DNA of 64,000 nt, from NCBI RefSeq assembly GCF_016545825.1, contig NC_052612.1, forward strand, positions 6,882,001 through 6,946,000, given 5' to 3'. This document shows, piece by piece, positions 12,009-22,141 of this stretch. The position numbers were made by a program, and so were the translations under genes. Every line of letters starts with the position of its first letter. Position 1 is the stretch's first letter. This DNA comes from Eucalyptus grandis. Its lineage: Eukaryota > Streptophyta > Magnoliopsida > Myrtales > Myrtaceae. Below the pieces are notes generated by a model. It saw only the letters and a program-made list of their open reading frames with translations. It did no database searches and was not told the DNA's origin.

Positions 12009-12783
12009 AGTTCACTAGAAAAACTGTCTAAAAAGTTTAAACCTATTGCATAACAGCCAACTCATTCTAAATCTTTGAATTATGTCAATTTAGTCATAAA
12101 TATTTTGAGAACTTGTTAATTTAATCAAAAACAATATAATTGTGCCAATTTCATTCTAAACATTTTTTTAAAGTTTGTCAACTTTGTCCTAAAATTTTTA
12201 ACGATCTGTCAATTTAGTTATTCCAGCCAATGTTTGCTAGAATTCACTGACACAACGGTTTAGTCAACGTTGATCATCCTATATAGCACGGTCGGCACAT
12301 ATGTGAACAATTTTTGCATTTTTTAATTTTATTTCTTTATTTCTTTTTTTCATTTTCTCCCTCTGCTAGCCATCGTCGAGTCTGTCAGCCTTAGGTAAGG
12401 GTCGCCTTGGCCTGAGGCTGGCAATTGCCGACCATCAATAAGGCCCAACAAAGGGAAAAATGGGAAATAAAAAAAAAAAAGATAAGATAAGAAAAGGAAA
12501 AAAATCATAAAATTAAAAAAAAAAAAAATTGCAAAAATCTTCTACATCAGCTTCAGTTGCCCCTCGCTGTGCCATGTGGGATGGTCGCACTAATTAGATC
12601 TCCACTTTAGTGATTTCCAGTTAAAATTAGTCTAAAGGACTAAATTGATAAATTGTTAAAATGTTTAGGACTAAATTGACAAGTTGTCAAAATGTTTAAG
12701 ATTAAATTGACACAATTAAAAGATTTAGAACTAAGTTACTCACCGTATAATAAATTTAGGACTTTTTGATAATTTTCCTAAAG
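12009..12783. mobile_element. Non-autonomous TIR element, Mutator-like, about 775 bp
   Basis: Long terminal inverted repeats of about 200 bp face each other. The left arm has words such as GTCAATTTAGTC and the right arm their complements (GACTAAATTGAC), each repeated two or three times. The outer ends match imperfectly (CTAGAAAAACTGTC versus the complement of GATAATTTTCCTA). Candidate 9-bp target-site duplications are TTGACTTAA (12000-12008) and TTGACTTTA (12784-12792), 8 of 9 identical, as expected for Mutator-like elements. The core has a short GC-rich segment (about 12360-12440) but no transposase frame. Confidence 0.7.
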
Positions 12784-12847
12784 TTGACTTTAGTTATCTA
12801 ACGACCGTCATACTTGGAATCAGTCCCGTTATAAACATTGCAATCCT

Positions 12848-13447
12848 TTGGGAGAAAATATTAGGTATGTCTTATGCTCCAGCGTGGCAAACAAGAAGGC
12901 GGTGGGAGCGCGACACGTGTCCTCGTGGGACCCACGTTCTGGAGAGAAAAAGAAGAAAATATTAGGTACCCTAACAGTGCCACGTCATCCGTGCTTTGAA
13001 CCATTCATGCGTCGACACCTGTCCTCGGGGCCCGCCACGTCTTCTCTCTTCTCTCCATCTTATGCGCTTCTTTCTCTCTCCTCTCTCTTTTCACTCTCTC
13101 CCAAATAACTCTCGGCTGGTGGCTCGGCTTGGCTGGACTGGCAGAAGAAAGGATGACTCCCGCTTAAAATTCCTCTCTCCTCACTTAAATATTTTGGATT
13201 TTGTCTCTCTCTCTCCTCGTGGAAGAGCAGGCAGAGAACGAGCTGCACTTCCTCTGTTTCGTTCTCAGCACATCCACCTCCGCCCTCTCGTCTAATCTTC
13301 CGTCGACGACTTCCGCTCTGCTCGAAGCTGGTCCGTCCTGGTCCGTCATCCGTCATCATCTTCACTCCGCTGATTCGAAGCTCGTAGAAATCGGAGACGC
13401 CGGCGATTTGGTGATGAACACTTGAAGGGAAGGAGCTTCGATCGGAG
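12848..13447 (+). promoter_or_regulatory. Promoter and 5' UTR-like region of the ATE1-like fragment
   Basis: The sequence upstream of the ATG at 13448 turns GC-rich. It contains a CACGTGT (G-box core) near 12912-12918, a second CACGTC word, and a long CT-rich leader (about 13040-13220, runs of CTCTCTC) typical of plant 5' UTRs. This is inferred from composition and position; no transcription start can be fixed. Confidence 0.35.
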
Positions 13448-13926
13448 ATGGCGGCCAATCATCGCAACGAGGCAAGAGGCGGTGGCGTCGGCGGAAGGGG
13501 GGAGTCGGTGGTCGTGGAGGGCGGCGTGGAGTGCGGCTGGCCGGGGAGCTTCTGCGAGTACTGCAGATCACCAAATGGGTCCACCGTTTCTCACGGTCCG
13601 TACGGTTTCTCCTTCGTTTCTCATGGTTTTCTCCCTCCCGTGTCATTGAGTACGGTTTTTGCCCGGGCTCCGGTGGCTCAGGGATTTTGGGGTCGGCCGG
13701 GACTGGAGATGCCGTGCTTCGGGGTTTGTCTTTTCCAGGCTTTGTCGTATGTTGTGACGTTCACAATTGATGGAATTGCTGATTTGCGTTTAGTCTTTAG
13801 TAGTTCCAATCCGCCGCTTCGTTGCGTGCGTTAGCTTGCGCCGACGATTTTTTCCGTTTTGGGTTGTTTGTTTTTTAACGTCTCTTCGACTTGGATCGCG
13901 GAGCCTGACTGTGGATGACTATCAAG
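13448..13926 (+). pseudogene. ATE1-like: Arginyl-tRNA--protein transferase 1 (ATE1)-like first exon(s), fragment
   Basis: ATE1 adds arginine to N-terminal Asp/Glu/Cys of proteins in the N-degron pathway. The frame from 13448 gives MAANHRNEARGGG, a Gly-rich stretch, ESVVVEGG and then FCEYCRSPNGSTVSHG, which matches the conserved CxYC-KSP-SISHG metal-binding N-terminus of plant ATE1. The continuation SLTVDDYQ is seen at about 13894-13926 and ends at a phase-1 GT donor, but about 300 bases separate the two. Those 300 bases are either an intron starting at 13596 without a convincing in-frame acceptor, or an insertion. None of the later ATE1 exons (GWRRSG..., catalytic domain) is found downstream; IDE-like exons follow instead. 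The family length is about 600 residues, so this is a fragment. Confidence 0.6.
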
Positions 13927-14351
13927 GTTGGTGTGCAATTCCCTATTTTGAGAGTCTGGGCAGCTCTGGCCTGTTGATTCGCTGTCATTAATCGACTCTC
14001 GACTGATGTAGTTTCATTATGTGCATATATCTGATTGAAAGAACTAGAGAAATTTCGAATGTTTGATCCGTATTGAGGGAAACTTATGCGTACTCATTCT
14101 ATCAACTGTTAATACATGGACTTATTTTTTCATATGTGCGTATTTAACTGCACGACCTCAGAGAAACCATGTGGGAGCTATGGTCGATGCTGAAGTTCCG
14201 ACTGAGCCGTTTCTGCGCCTGTGTCTTCCCTTTTCCTTTTATTCTTCTTTCTGAATGTACCGGTTGGATTTCTCTGCTAATTTTCAGCTACTTTGATCAA
14301 GTCTCTTTTCTGAAGGGTTTATGATCAGTTCTGATGCAAATGACTTTGCAG

Positions 14352-14715
14352 GATGGGCCACTAGTTTGTCTGCTTATGAAAGCGTTGTGGATTCAAATAT
14401 TCCTTTCTTTAATGTCGTTATTGAGATGATTGATGTTGGTCACGGTATGTTGTTCTGTTCTGGCTATTCTTGTCTCTGGGCGTTTCTCTGTCTTTCTTTC
14501 AGGTCATTTGCAAAAATCATTCTCACAAACTTAGGGCTTTGCTTATTCCCTTTGGCAGAAACTCAGTTGTGTAAGAAAGCCCAGATTATGAGGCTTGAAA
14601 TTCTAATCATGTATTGCACCAAAAAGCAGAGCACATGCAAGATATCATGGGATTGCTCTTTAAATACATTGACATCTTACACCAGTCTGGCGTTTGCGAG
14701 TGGATTTATGACGAG
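14352..14715 (+). pseudogene. Two exons of an M16 metalloprotease (insulin-degrading enzyme-like, peroxisomal type)
   Basis: Exon A (14352-14444) encodes WATSLSAYESVVDSNIPFF and VVIEMIDVGH. Exon B (14630-14715) encodes EHMQDIMGLLFKYIDILHQS and GVCEWIYDE. The intron has GT/AG ends and both boundaries are phase 1, so splicing recreates the DVGHEHMQDI junction known in plant IDE-like M16 proteases. The zinc-binding HxxEH domain, which should precede these exons, is absent, as is the next exon downstream. This is therefore an exon-bearing fragment of a roughly 1000-residue enzyme, on the same strand and about 400 bases after the ATE1-like piece. Confidence 0.7.
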
Positions 14716-15613
14716 GTATGGATCCAAAATACCTATTTAGGACTATGAGTTGCAAATATGATAAGTTCAGGATACTACTTGCAGCTCATCCTGTGCAAGA
14801 GGACAACCAAATGCTCTCTGGACTCTCTGATGGTCGCCTTGCGATGCCCTTACCTGCATTTTGTTTGTGGAATCACTTAGTCAAGAATGAGAGAAGCAAT
14901 TATTGGGCCAAATTTTGGACTTTCAAAAATTTGTTGTAATTGGCAAGAGTTGACCCTTCTTCATCTCATACCATTCTTTTAGTGTATTAGGGACTGATGA
15001 GCATCTTCGTGAAAATAACTAAAAAAGACAGCTGAGTATCTGGAGTGCAGGTTCAATATATGCCCGATTTCCTATAAGTTAAGAAATAAGTTGCACAGTT
15101 CTCTATTATACTTGTGTCAATTTCCTATCTGCAGCCTCATTTTGTCATGCATGATTGCCATCAAACTAGTTTCATTTTCTATCAATAACTGCTGATTCCT
15201 GGTTAGTTTTAACACATTCATCAACTGAGGTAAGAGTGGAATGATATACAATGCCTGCATCAACCTATAGATTTTTTGCTTGTGGCTATTGGTTATTCAT
15301 TCGTTTTTTCTGTCCCATGCCAGCATATAGATACTTTATCTTGCTACAGAAGGTCCCAGCCCACTACCCATCCAAGGTTTCTTGAATGTGTTATGAATTA
15401 TTCTGACTTTCTGATTTGCCTGCCTGGGTGAAAGAATCAGCTTCTTTTATGTAGAGAGTTCTGGCCATAGGAAAAAAATACACACATATATGTACATTTA
15501 TTTTGTGTGTGTGTATTTACATACATATACAAATTGGGCATTGATTCGATGCAAAAATATTTCCTTTTTCACATCCTTATTCCTCCAGTAAGTGGGGTTC
15601 TCCATTTACAACA
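14716..15613. other. Intron-like or intergenic sequence up to the assembly gap
   Basis: T-rich sequence without recognisable exons. It could be intron sequence carried along with the IDE-like fragment. A TATG/TGTG-rich simple tract lies near 15480-15530. Confidence 0.4.
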
Positions 15614-15713
15614 NNNNNNNNNNNNNNNNNNNNNNNNNNNNNNNNNNNNNNNNNNNNNNNNNNNNNNNNNNNNNNNNNNNNNNNNNNNNNNNNNNNNNNN
15701 NNNNNNNNNNNNN
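15614..15713. other. Assembly gap, 100 Ns
   Basis: Exactly 100 undetermined bases, the usual placeholder for a gap of unknown length. The missing sequence should contain the 5' LTR and gag of the Ty3 element whose 3' half follows. Confidence 0.99.
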
Positions 15714-18678
15714 AAATTGTGGTAAGTGTCGCCGGTATAGACAAGTGATTTATGGTGTATTCGCATAAGAAGATGGAATCTTGGCGTTCTTGCTGTCAGC
15801 TGTTGGTAGGACAGTTCGGGAAGTGCGCCATAGAACGCACTATGGAATTTTCAGGATAGGTCTCTGGTACAAGAAATAGTGCAACCTAGCACTTGACAAG
15901 AGGTAAAAGACTCACCGGATAGGTGTCGAAATTGTGGAAGAAAACCTGAATGAATTCGGTATCCGAGGTATGGTGAGAAGAACGAGAATGGAACCGACCC
16001 TAGCACTAGACGGAGGAAGAATGTTTTGGAGAAAATTCTATCAGTATCGTAGCGAGTTTTGATGAAGTTTGGGAACTTGATTTATTGAAATAAGTGGAAG
16101 AAAGGGAATCACTAGTTATTGTTGTTTGAATTGATAGAACCAAAAGTACGGATGTGAAGATTGATGAATGAGGAATTCATACATATTAGTGCATCGCTTT
16201 AAGGAACATCAGCTTTGTGGAAGAGAAATGAAGATGGTTCATTGCAATCATGCATCAACCATTGTCAACTTAATTGGGTGACTTGTTGTGAAGAGTGTTG
16301 ATGTCTTCAAGGATCGACTTGAGGACGGAGTTATTGTTAGTTAAGAACCAGGAATGAGGTTATATTGAAGACAACATTTCACACTTGATTTAACCCTTGT
16401 GAGAATAATGTAAAAGCCAATTGATTTGATGAACGCTCCAGCCGCTGTCATAGATTTGACAAATCGAGTGTTCAAAGAATATCTAGATCAATGGTGATCG
16501 TATGGTGTAACGACATTATAGGGTGTTCATTAAGTGTTGAGAATCACGAGATGCCCCTAAGAATGGTCGTGTGGTTACAGGTAAAGGAATCTTCATGGAC
16601 CAGCCAAGATCGAATCAGTTGTTAATGAACCGAGACCGACATCAATGTCAAAGATCAGAAGCTGTGGGGATCGGACAGGTTACTACAGAAGGTTCGTGAA
16701 AGAACTTTCAGCATCAGTATCATCGCGGGTTTGATCTCTTAAGAAAGAAGAGAAATTCATCAGCATAGACAAGTATGATGATAGTTTCCAAAGCTCAAAG
16801 GACGAGGTATGTATTGATACAACATGAGAAGATTGTTGTATAACCGTCCGGCTAATTGAGACCCGACAAGTTGAACATGAAATAGTGTCGTGAATCAGAA
16901 TTTTGGCAGAACTATAATGATGTTATTTGGTATTATCTTGGGAGAATGAAAGAAGTAATTTATGTGTTGAGCCAAGAGTCTTCGATTATATATAGTTTGG
17001 CTAAAGTATAAACTTTACTTAAAAGGGTTCGAAATTTGGTTTTCAAATTTGAGGTAGGCTACCTTTTGAATTTTATAGCCACCCTCAAGATTGAACCAAA
17101 TGTTAAAGTTAGAATCGATGCCTAGTTGATAAGCAAAGATGTTCGAAGATCTTATAAGAGGATACTGGCAAGAAAGAATCTGACTTTAAGATTTATAAGA
17201 ATGGAAAGTTCGGGTTTCATGAGTGATTGAATACACTTGACAGTGTAGCACTCAGGGAAAAGATCTTGTCGGAAGTTCACTATAGTATTGTAGTTTTGAC
17301 CAGATGGTGCAAGTAAATCAGAATCGGCATCAACTAGATTAGTAAGCTGATATGAAGATAGATACCGCTGAACAGGTTGCAAATGTCAGATGTGTCAGTA
17401 AGTGGAAGTTCAGTAATGCAAATCCGGAAGATTTTACCATCACTTGAGAGTCCCAAGTGAGAATGGAAATATATCATAATGGAACATTGTGACAGGCTTA
17501 GTATTGATACCATTTGAGGATAGTGGTCGATCGATAGATGGAGTCGATCCACTTTGGTACAGTACGAATATATCTTGTTTTGAGTGTGTGATCCAGATTT
17601 TGGCTCTGATTTCGATTAGATAAATTGGGCATTTCATCGATGCGATTACAGTGTTTTTCTCTGAGTTGGCCACTCATGAGATAACTAGACTAGCTAGGTG
17701 AGTTATTAAAGACTTTAAGGCAAATAGACTTGAGAATTCGACCAGGGATTGACTTCTCGACCGTGCTCATCTTTAGAGATCATTGCGGCACAGTATAAAA
17801 TCGATTTGAAATCAAAGATAGATTGGTTCGATAGAGATGAATGACCGATCGTGGGTGACTCCACCAAATTGGAAAATTCTCATCGACCGGTACTAATTTG
17901 ATGTTTCTATCGTTTTGGTACCCTATGTCCGTATTTGAATCTTGGAGATTTTCACGACAATCGAGAGTGGCCAATGTGTCGAGTGGGTTTATTGTGGTTC
18001 GAAGAAAATCGACCACGGGTCATTTGCCCTAAAAAGTTTTGAAAACTACCTGGTAGCCTAGGTTACACTGAAAGCGTGTCGGAGTGAAATTAACCGTCAA
18101 TCTAAATTCGATTTCAGAAATTGAAGATCCTATCTTGCCTCAAAGTGGGTATACCGAAGTGTGTGTGTCTCGGATAGTTCACCGACATGGAGTGTTGAGG
18201 ATGAATTATATCTCAAATCTAGATCAGAGATTATAAGTTGGCAGAGTTTTCAGAGGGTTCTTTATTAAGCAGTGTATAGCAAAGGGTACAGAATTTCAGT
18301 GGTAAAAAGAAAGTGAATAATGATGTCAGCTCAATAATCAATGTTTGCAGTTGTCAGATCAGTGTTAGAGTAAAGATTGCTCAGAATTGTCAGAAATTTG
18401 GAATCGTTGAGGTTCGAAGGTTTATTAGGAGTCGAAAAAGAGATCAGATGTGGATGGAGAATGTCTTATGTGAGAAGCTCGGTCCAGTTGTTGGTTCAGA
18501 AAGAGCAGATTTTGTGTACAAAGATGATCTCCTTAGTCAAAGTGGTTAGACAACGCCACGGGACCGAATGATCAGCGTGGGAAAAAGTGAGACTCGATGA
18601 GACGACAATACTCCCACCTTTCGTTTAAATTGATAAAGGTTTAAATTTCGAGGACGAAATTTGTATAAGAGGAAGAGT
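15714..18678 (+). pseudogene. Decayed Ty3 pol (RT, RNase H, integrase, chromodomain end)
   Basis: Reading through many stops and frameshifts, the family signatures appear in order. The RT fingers lie at about 16205-16290 (NEDGSLQSCIN... QLNWVT, compare KKDGSLRxCIDYRQLN). The RT palm lies at about 16430-16490 (LMNAPAAVIDLTNRVFKEYL). GTGYYRRFVKEL, the RNase H lead-in, lies at about 16674-16715. The integrase tail lies at about 18540-18660. The intervening 16.7-18.5 kb is too degraded to mark catalytic residues. Many changes are G to A or C to T. No protein can be made. Confidence 0.8.
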
Positions 18679-19959
18679 TGTGACATCCAGATTTTGGGTT
18701 CTAATTTTGATTGGACAAATAGGGCCGTTTTGTTCGGATGAAGTCGGGGATTGTGAAATTGAGTATAAGCGATTCTTGGATAAAGAAAATAATCAATTTG
18801 ATAAGTGAGACATCAATTGATTTAATGAGAGTCATTTGAGAGAAATTCAAGAGGGATATTGGATGCAAAAATGCAAGAGGGGAATCAAGAATTCTAATAT
18901 GAAATTCTTTTGGGAATATATGAGCTTATTCAAAAGAAATTGAAATAAGAATTTTCTACTTGAGGAAATTCTTTTCTTTTGAATTTATCCTCATTTCCCC
19001 TTTCCTTATTTGGCCAAACACCTTTCCCCCTTTCTCTCTCTCTTTCTCTCTTTCTTTTTCCTTTTTCTCCTTCTCTCCCTCTCTTTTTCTTTTCCCCTCG
19101 TGCGATTGCCCCCCCCCTGCTCGCCCGATTCCAACTTTGCTTCCTCCACATTTCCTTTTACTTTTGACTTTTCAAACCCTCACTCTCTCTTATCTCTAAC
19201 TCTCTCTCTCTCTGGATTCCCTCACTCTCTCGACATCTCTCTTCTTCCCCCTCTCCGTGTGCTGAACGAGCAGAAACAGGAACGAAGACAGCAGCTCACC
19301 GTCGCGTCGGAGCACCGCCGCCGAGACGCCATCCGCACCACCCGCGCACGCCGTGCACTCCGCCACCGCCCCTTCGCGTTTGCCGTCCACGCCGTGCGCC
19401 GTCCAACTCCCAACCGCCTGTTCAGCTCTGTCTTGGCCAGCACAGGCCACGATCCGGCCACCTCCGGCCACCGTGGCCACCGCTCGGCCTCGCCAAGCCA
19501 CCACCCGCTCTCTCGACCTCTTGCCGCCCCAACCCCCTCTCTTTCTTGCTGTTTTGTGGCCGAACCAGCAAACCCACGGAGTGGGTATCCAGCTGTTTGT
19601 GGGCCGTTTTGGGCCATTTCCGGGCCCCGAACCCAAGGCCCGCTTTGGGAAGAATTGTTCCTCGCGCCGCCGCCGTCGGATTGATCCGATTTGCGTGCGA
19701 TTTGGTGAGTAATCTCACTAATTCCGGATTAGTTGACTAATTATGCTTTAGGTTGGTTTAGTTTTAATTAATTATGTTTAGGTTGTTAGATTAGAATAAA
19801 TTAGCAATTATTAGTCAATTGTGATGCGATTTAAATAAATTGATTGTGCAATTAACAAGTAGACGTGGTCTACTATTTATTGGAAGCATCTAGGATTTTC
19901 CGACCCCTAATTGGGCTTCAATTTGGCGATTCGGGCCTAAGTGAGATTTTGGCATTTAA

Positions 19960-20420
19960 ATATTAATTTTCGGAATTAAATTAAATAATTAATTATTTTC
20001 CGAAAATTAAAGGGAGATAGTCCGGAACCGGAATATTATGCTGATGACGGTGGTGAAGTCCGTTTATTTAATCAGGCTTTATTTTGAGCTACATTGAATT
20101 TTTAATATTAATTATTTAATTTTCGAAATTAATTAATTATTTATTTATTTTCCGAAAAATTCACCGGGATGGCCCGATCGGAAATTTATGCCGGTGATCG
20201 TGGTGCAGTCCGTTTATTTAATTGGGCCTTATTTTGAGCTAAATGGAATTTTTAACGTTAATAATTAATTTTCGAAATTAATTAATAATTAATTATTTTT
20301 CGGAAATTAAGATTGAGATGGCCGACGATCGAAATCTTATGCTGATTGTCGTGGTGCAGTTCATTTATTTAATTGAGCTTTATTTTGTGCTGAATTGAAT
20401 TATTTGTGAAATTGTGAATT
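19960..20420. repeat. Three-copy tandem repeat of about 150-165 bp inside the LTR
   Basis: Each unit has TTATGCTGATG or TTATGCCGGTG, then TGGTG(A/C)AGTCCGTTTATTTAAT, GGGCTTTATTTTGAGCT, and an AATTAATTA-rich tail with TTTTCGAAA. The three units carry scattered substitutions. Confidence 0.75.
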
Positions 20421-20619
20421 ATTCTTTAATGGAATAATCTTTGATTAATAATTGGAAAATAACCGGGTGTCGGTTGACAGCACCAAAAGTGTTTTGGTGG
20501 ACTACAGAAAATGTGGGAGTTATGGAAATGAAAATATTATATTTTGGCTAAGGCCAACCGTATCCCCACACACGGCTATTTTATCGAGAAGGATATCGGA
20601 TGGAATGGATTGAATGGTT

Positions 20620-20900
20620 GGATAGTATACTATATCATCCTACGGGCTCGTATATGTCGGCCTAGCGAAGCGATATCGGTGTACTATATCAGCCTACGGG
20701 CGATATGTCGGCAACGCGCGGCAGTACACTTTATCGGCTTAGTGTGAGCATCGGGGGTATGCTATATTAGCCTACGGGCGATATGTCAGCTTAGCGAGAG
20801 CAGTATACCGGTATACTATATCAGCCCACGGGCGATATGTCAGCTTAGCGAGAGCAGTATACCTTAACCCTGTCAGCTTAGTGCGAGCTATACTATCTAT
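20620..20900. repeat. Tandem repeat of about 50-60 bp inside the LTR
   Basis: Five imperfect units share TATACTATATCAGCC, ACGGGCGATATGTC and AGCTTAGCGAGAGCAG. The last two units (about 20757-20870) are nearly identical. Confidence 0.75.
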
Positions 20901-20984
20901 ATATCAGCTTAGAGTGAGTAGTCCTGGACTATGGTCGGACTTATAGATAGTATTGAATGTGCCGACCAAGCATGGGTCGTGATG

Positions 20985-21235
20985 GCATGTAATCGACTAG
21001 GTCGATTGATCATTGCTTGATACGATGTTGTGAATTGACCGATTGATTGGAAATGACCATGAGATGGTCTGATTGACTTGTAATCGACCAGGTCGATTGA
21101 TCGATGATTCGATCTGAGTGTGATTCAATGTGATTGATCATTGCCTTGATTTGATGTTGCGAATTGATTGACGGATTAGAAATGACCGTGAGTGGTCTTG
21201 TTGGCATTTAATCGACTAGGTCGATTGATCGATGC
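20985..21235. repeat. Tandem repeat of about 115-120 bp inside the LTR
   Basis: The phrase TAATCGAC(T/C)AGGTCGATTGATC recurs at about 20990, 21081 and 21208, with the linked words ATTGCTTGAT and GAAATGACC(A/G)TGAG between copies. Confidence 0.7.
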
Positions 21236-21814
21236 CGATCGGTGATATGATTGCTTAGGTGCCTATTATGAATTGTACCTGACTTGCGGGTGGGATATGA
21301 GGTCAGTACGTCTTCGCCCTATGCGTGTATAGGCAGCCTATAGTATAATAGTTTACTAATTGGGCTTAGTGGGGTAGAACTCATTTGAGGACGTAGTCTC
21401 ATCCCGGTTGGGGAAAAACATTTCAGGACCCCGATGAGGAGCTGAGGAGGAGTCTAAGAATGAGAACTCGAAGGTGAATCTTAGAGAGAAGGATTTTTGG
21501 AAGAAGAAGATAATCCCGAGATGGGCCTTAAGTATGTCTGGATGGGCTGAGAGTCTATCTTCTTTTGAGAATTTCTTTTGAAGTGAATATTTATGAATTG
21601 GTTTGTGTTTTGTATAAAAGTTTGGTTATAAATTTCAATATGAAAAATATGGCCCTGCTTTTCTATCCCATCGTTTTATTGTCTGGAGATTTATAACTGC
21701 TTTCGCATGTGCTTAATAAATGAAAGGGTCGTCGATACTAGTCCTGGGATATCGCATGATAAAATCGACCAACATGAGAAGGATGTGTGCGTGCCTGAGA
21801 ATTGGGACGTGACA

Positions 21815-21925
21815 GCAGTTCTTTGGTGAAGCTGTTGTTGGAAAAGCTAACATAGCCCAGACGAGATCGATTCGCGGAATGCCACCCGAGAAATCAGTCG
21901 TGAGCAAAAGAGATGGACTATAGTC
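21815..21925 (-). pseudogene. LRR receptor-kinase fragment RLK0
   Basis: Minus-strand LRR sequence containing the equivalents of SLFMNNFSGGIPR and NISFSNNSF, closely related to 42850-42975. The Tekay LTR cuts it on the left. On the right the homology stops at a GAGATGGACT word, at the same point as in the 42.9-kb copy. Too short to code for anything. Confidence 0.65.
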
Positions 21926-22141
21926 TTGTCAATCGTCGTTTTGATAAAGCAAGTGTAGAGCCAAAAAAGGGGAAGATGGACGACACAATTGGCTATGACA
22001 TTGAATGACAGGTTCATTCTGGCCTCCCTATGGGAGTATATCACGTGGCCCACCCATCGTGGCTCAAATTCTTGAAAACAAACTAATAAAAAAAAAAAAA
22101 AGGACCCAAAACGACTCCAAAATTAACCACACTAAGACTCA

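Larger units (their letters stand above)
15714..21814 (+). mobile_element. Ty3/Gypsy chromovirus (Tekay/Del-like), decayed, 5' part lost in gap
   Basis: A heavily mutated pol region (15714-18678) runs into a purine tract (AGAGGAAGAG, about 18668-18677) and a 3.1-kb 3' LTR (18679-21814). The phrase NFEDEI just before the tract and the preceding VVRQRHGTE match the C-terminal end of Tekay/Del chromoviral integrases. The right flank (GCAGT...) is LRR-kinase sequence, so the element inserted into an RLK fragment. The left LTR is not visible. Confidence 0.85.
18679..21814 (+). repeat. 3' LTR of the Tekay-like element, 3136 bp
   Basis: It starts TGTGACATCCAG after the polypurine tract and ends GGGACGTGACA, with short inverted ends. 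A CT-rich leader with C runs (about 19015-19260) follows the U3. A GC-rich block (19290-19680) gives long but unrelated-looking frames on both strands. Three different tandem-repeat arrays fill the rest (see separate entries). Confidence 0.85.

Noticed and set aside
12361..12440. GC-rich core of the TIR element as a captured gene exon
   Set aside because: Too short, no open frame with recognisable motif.
19010..19718. Long overlapping frames (up to 224 codons) on both strands
   Set aside because: Composition artefact of the CT/GC-rich leader inside the Ty3 LTR; no domain recognisable.
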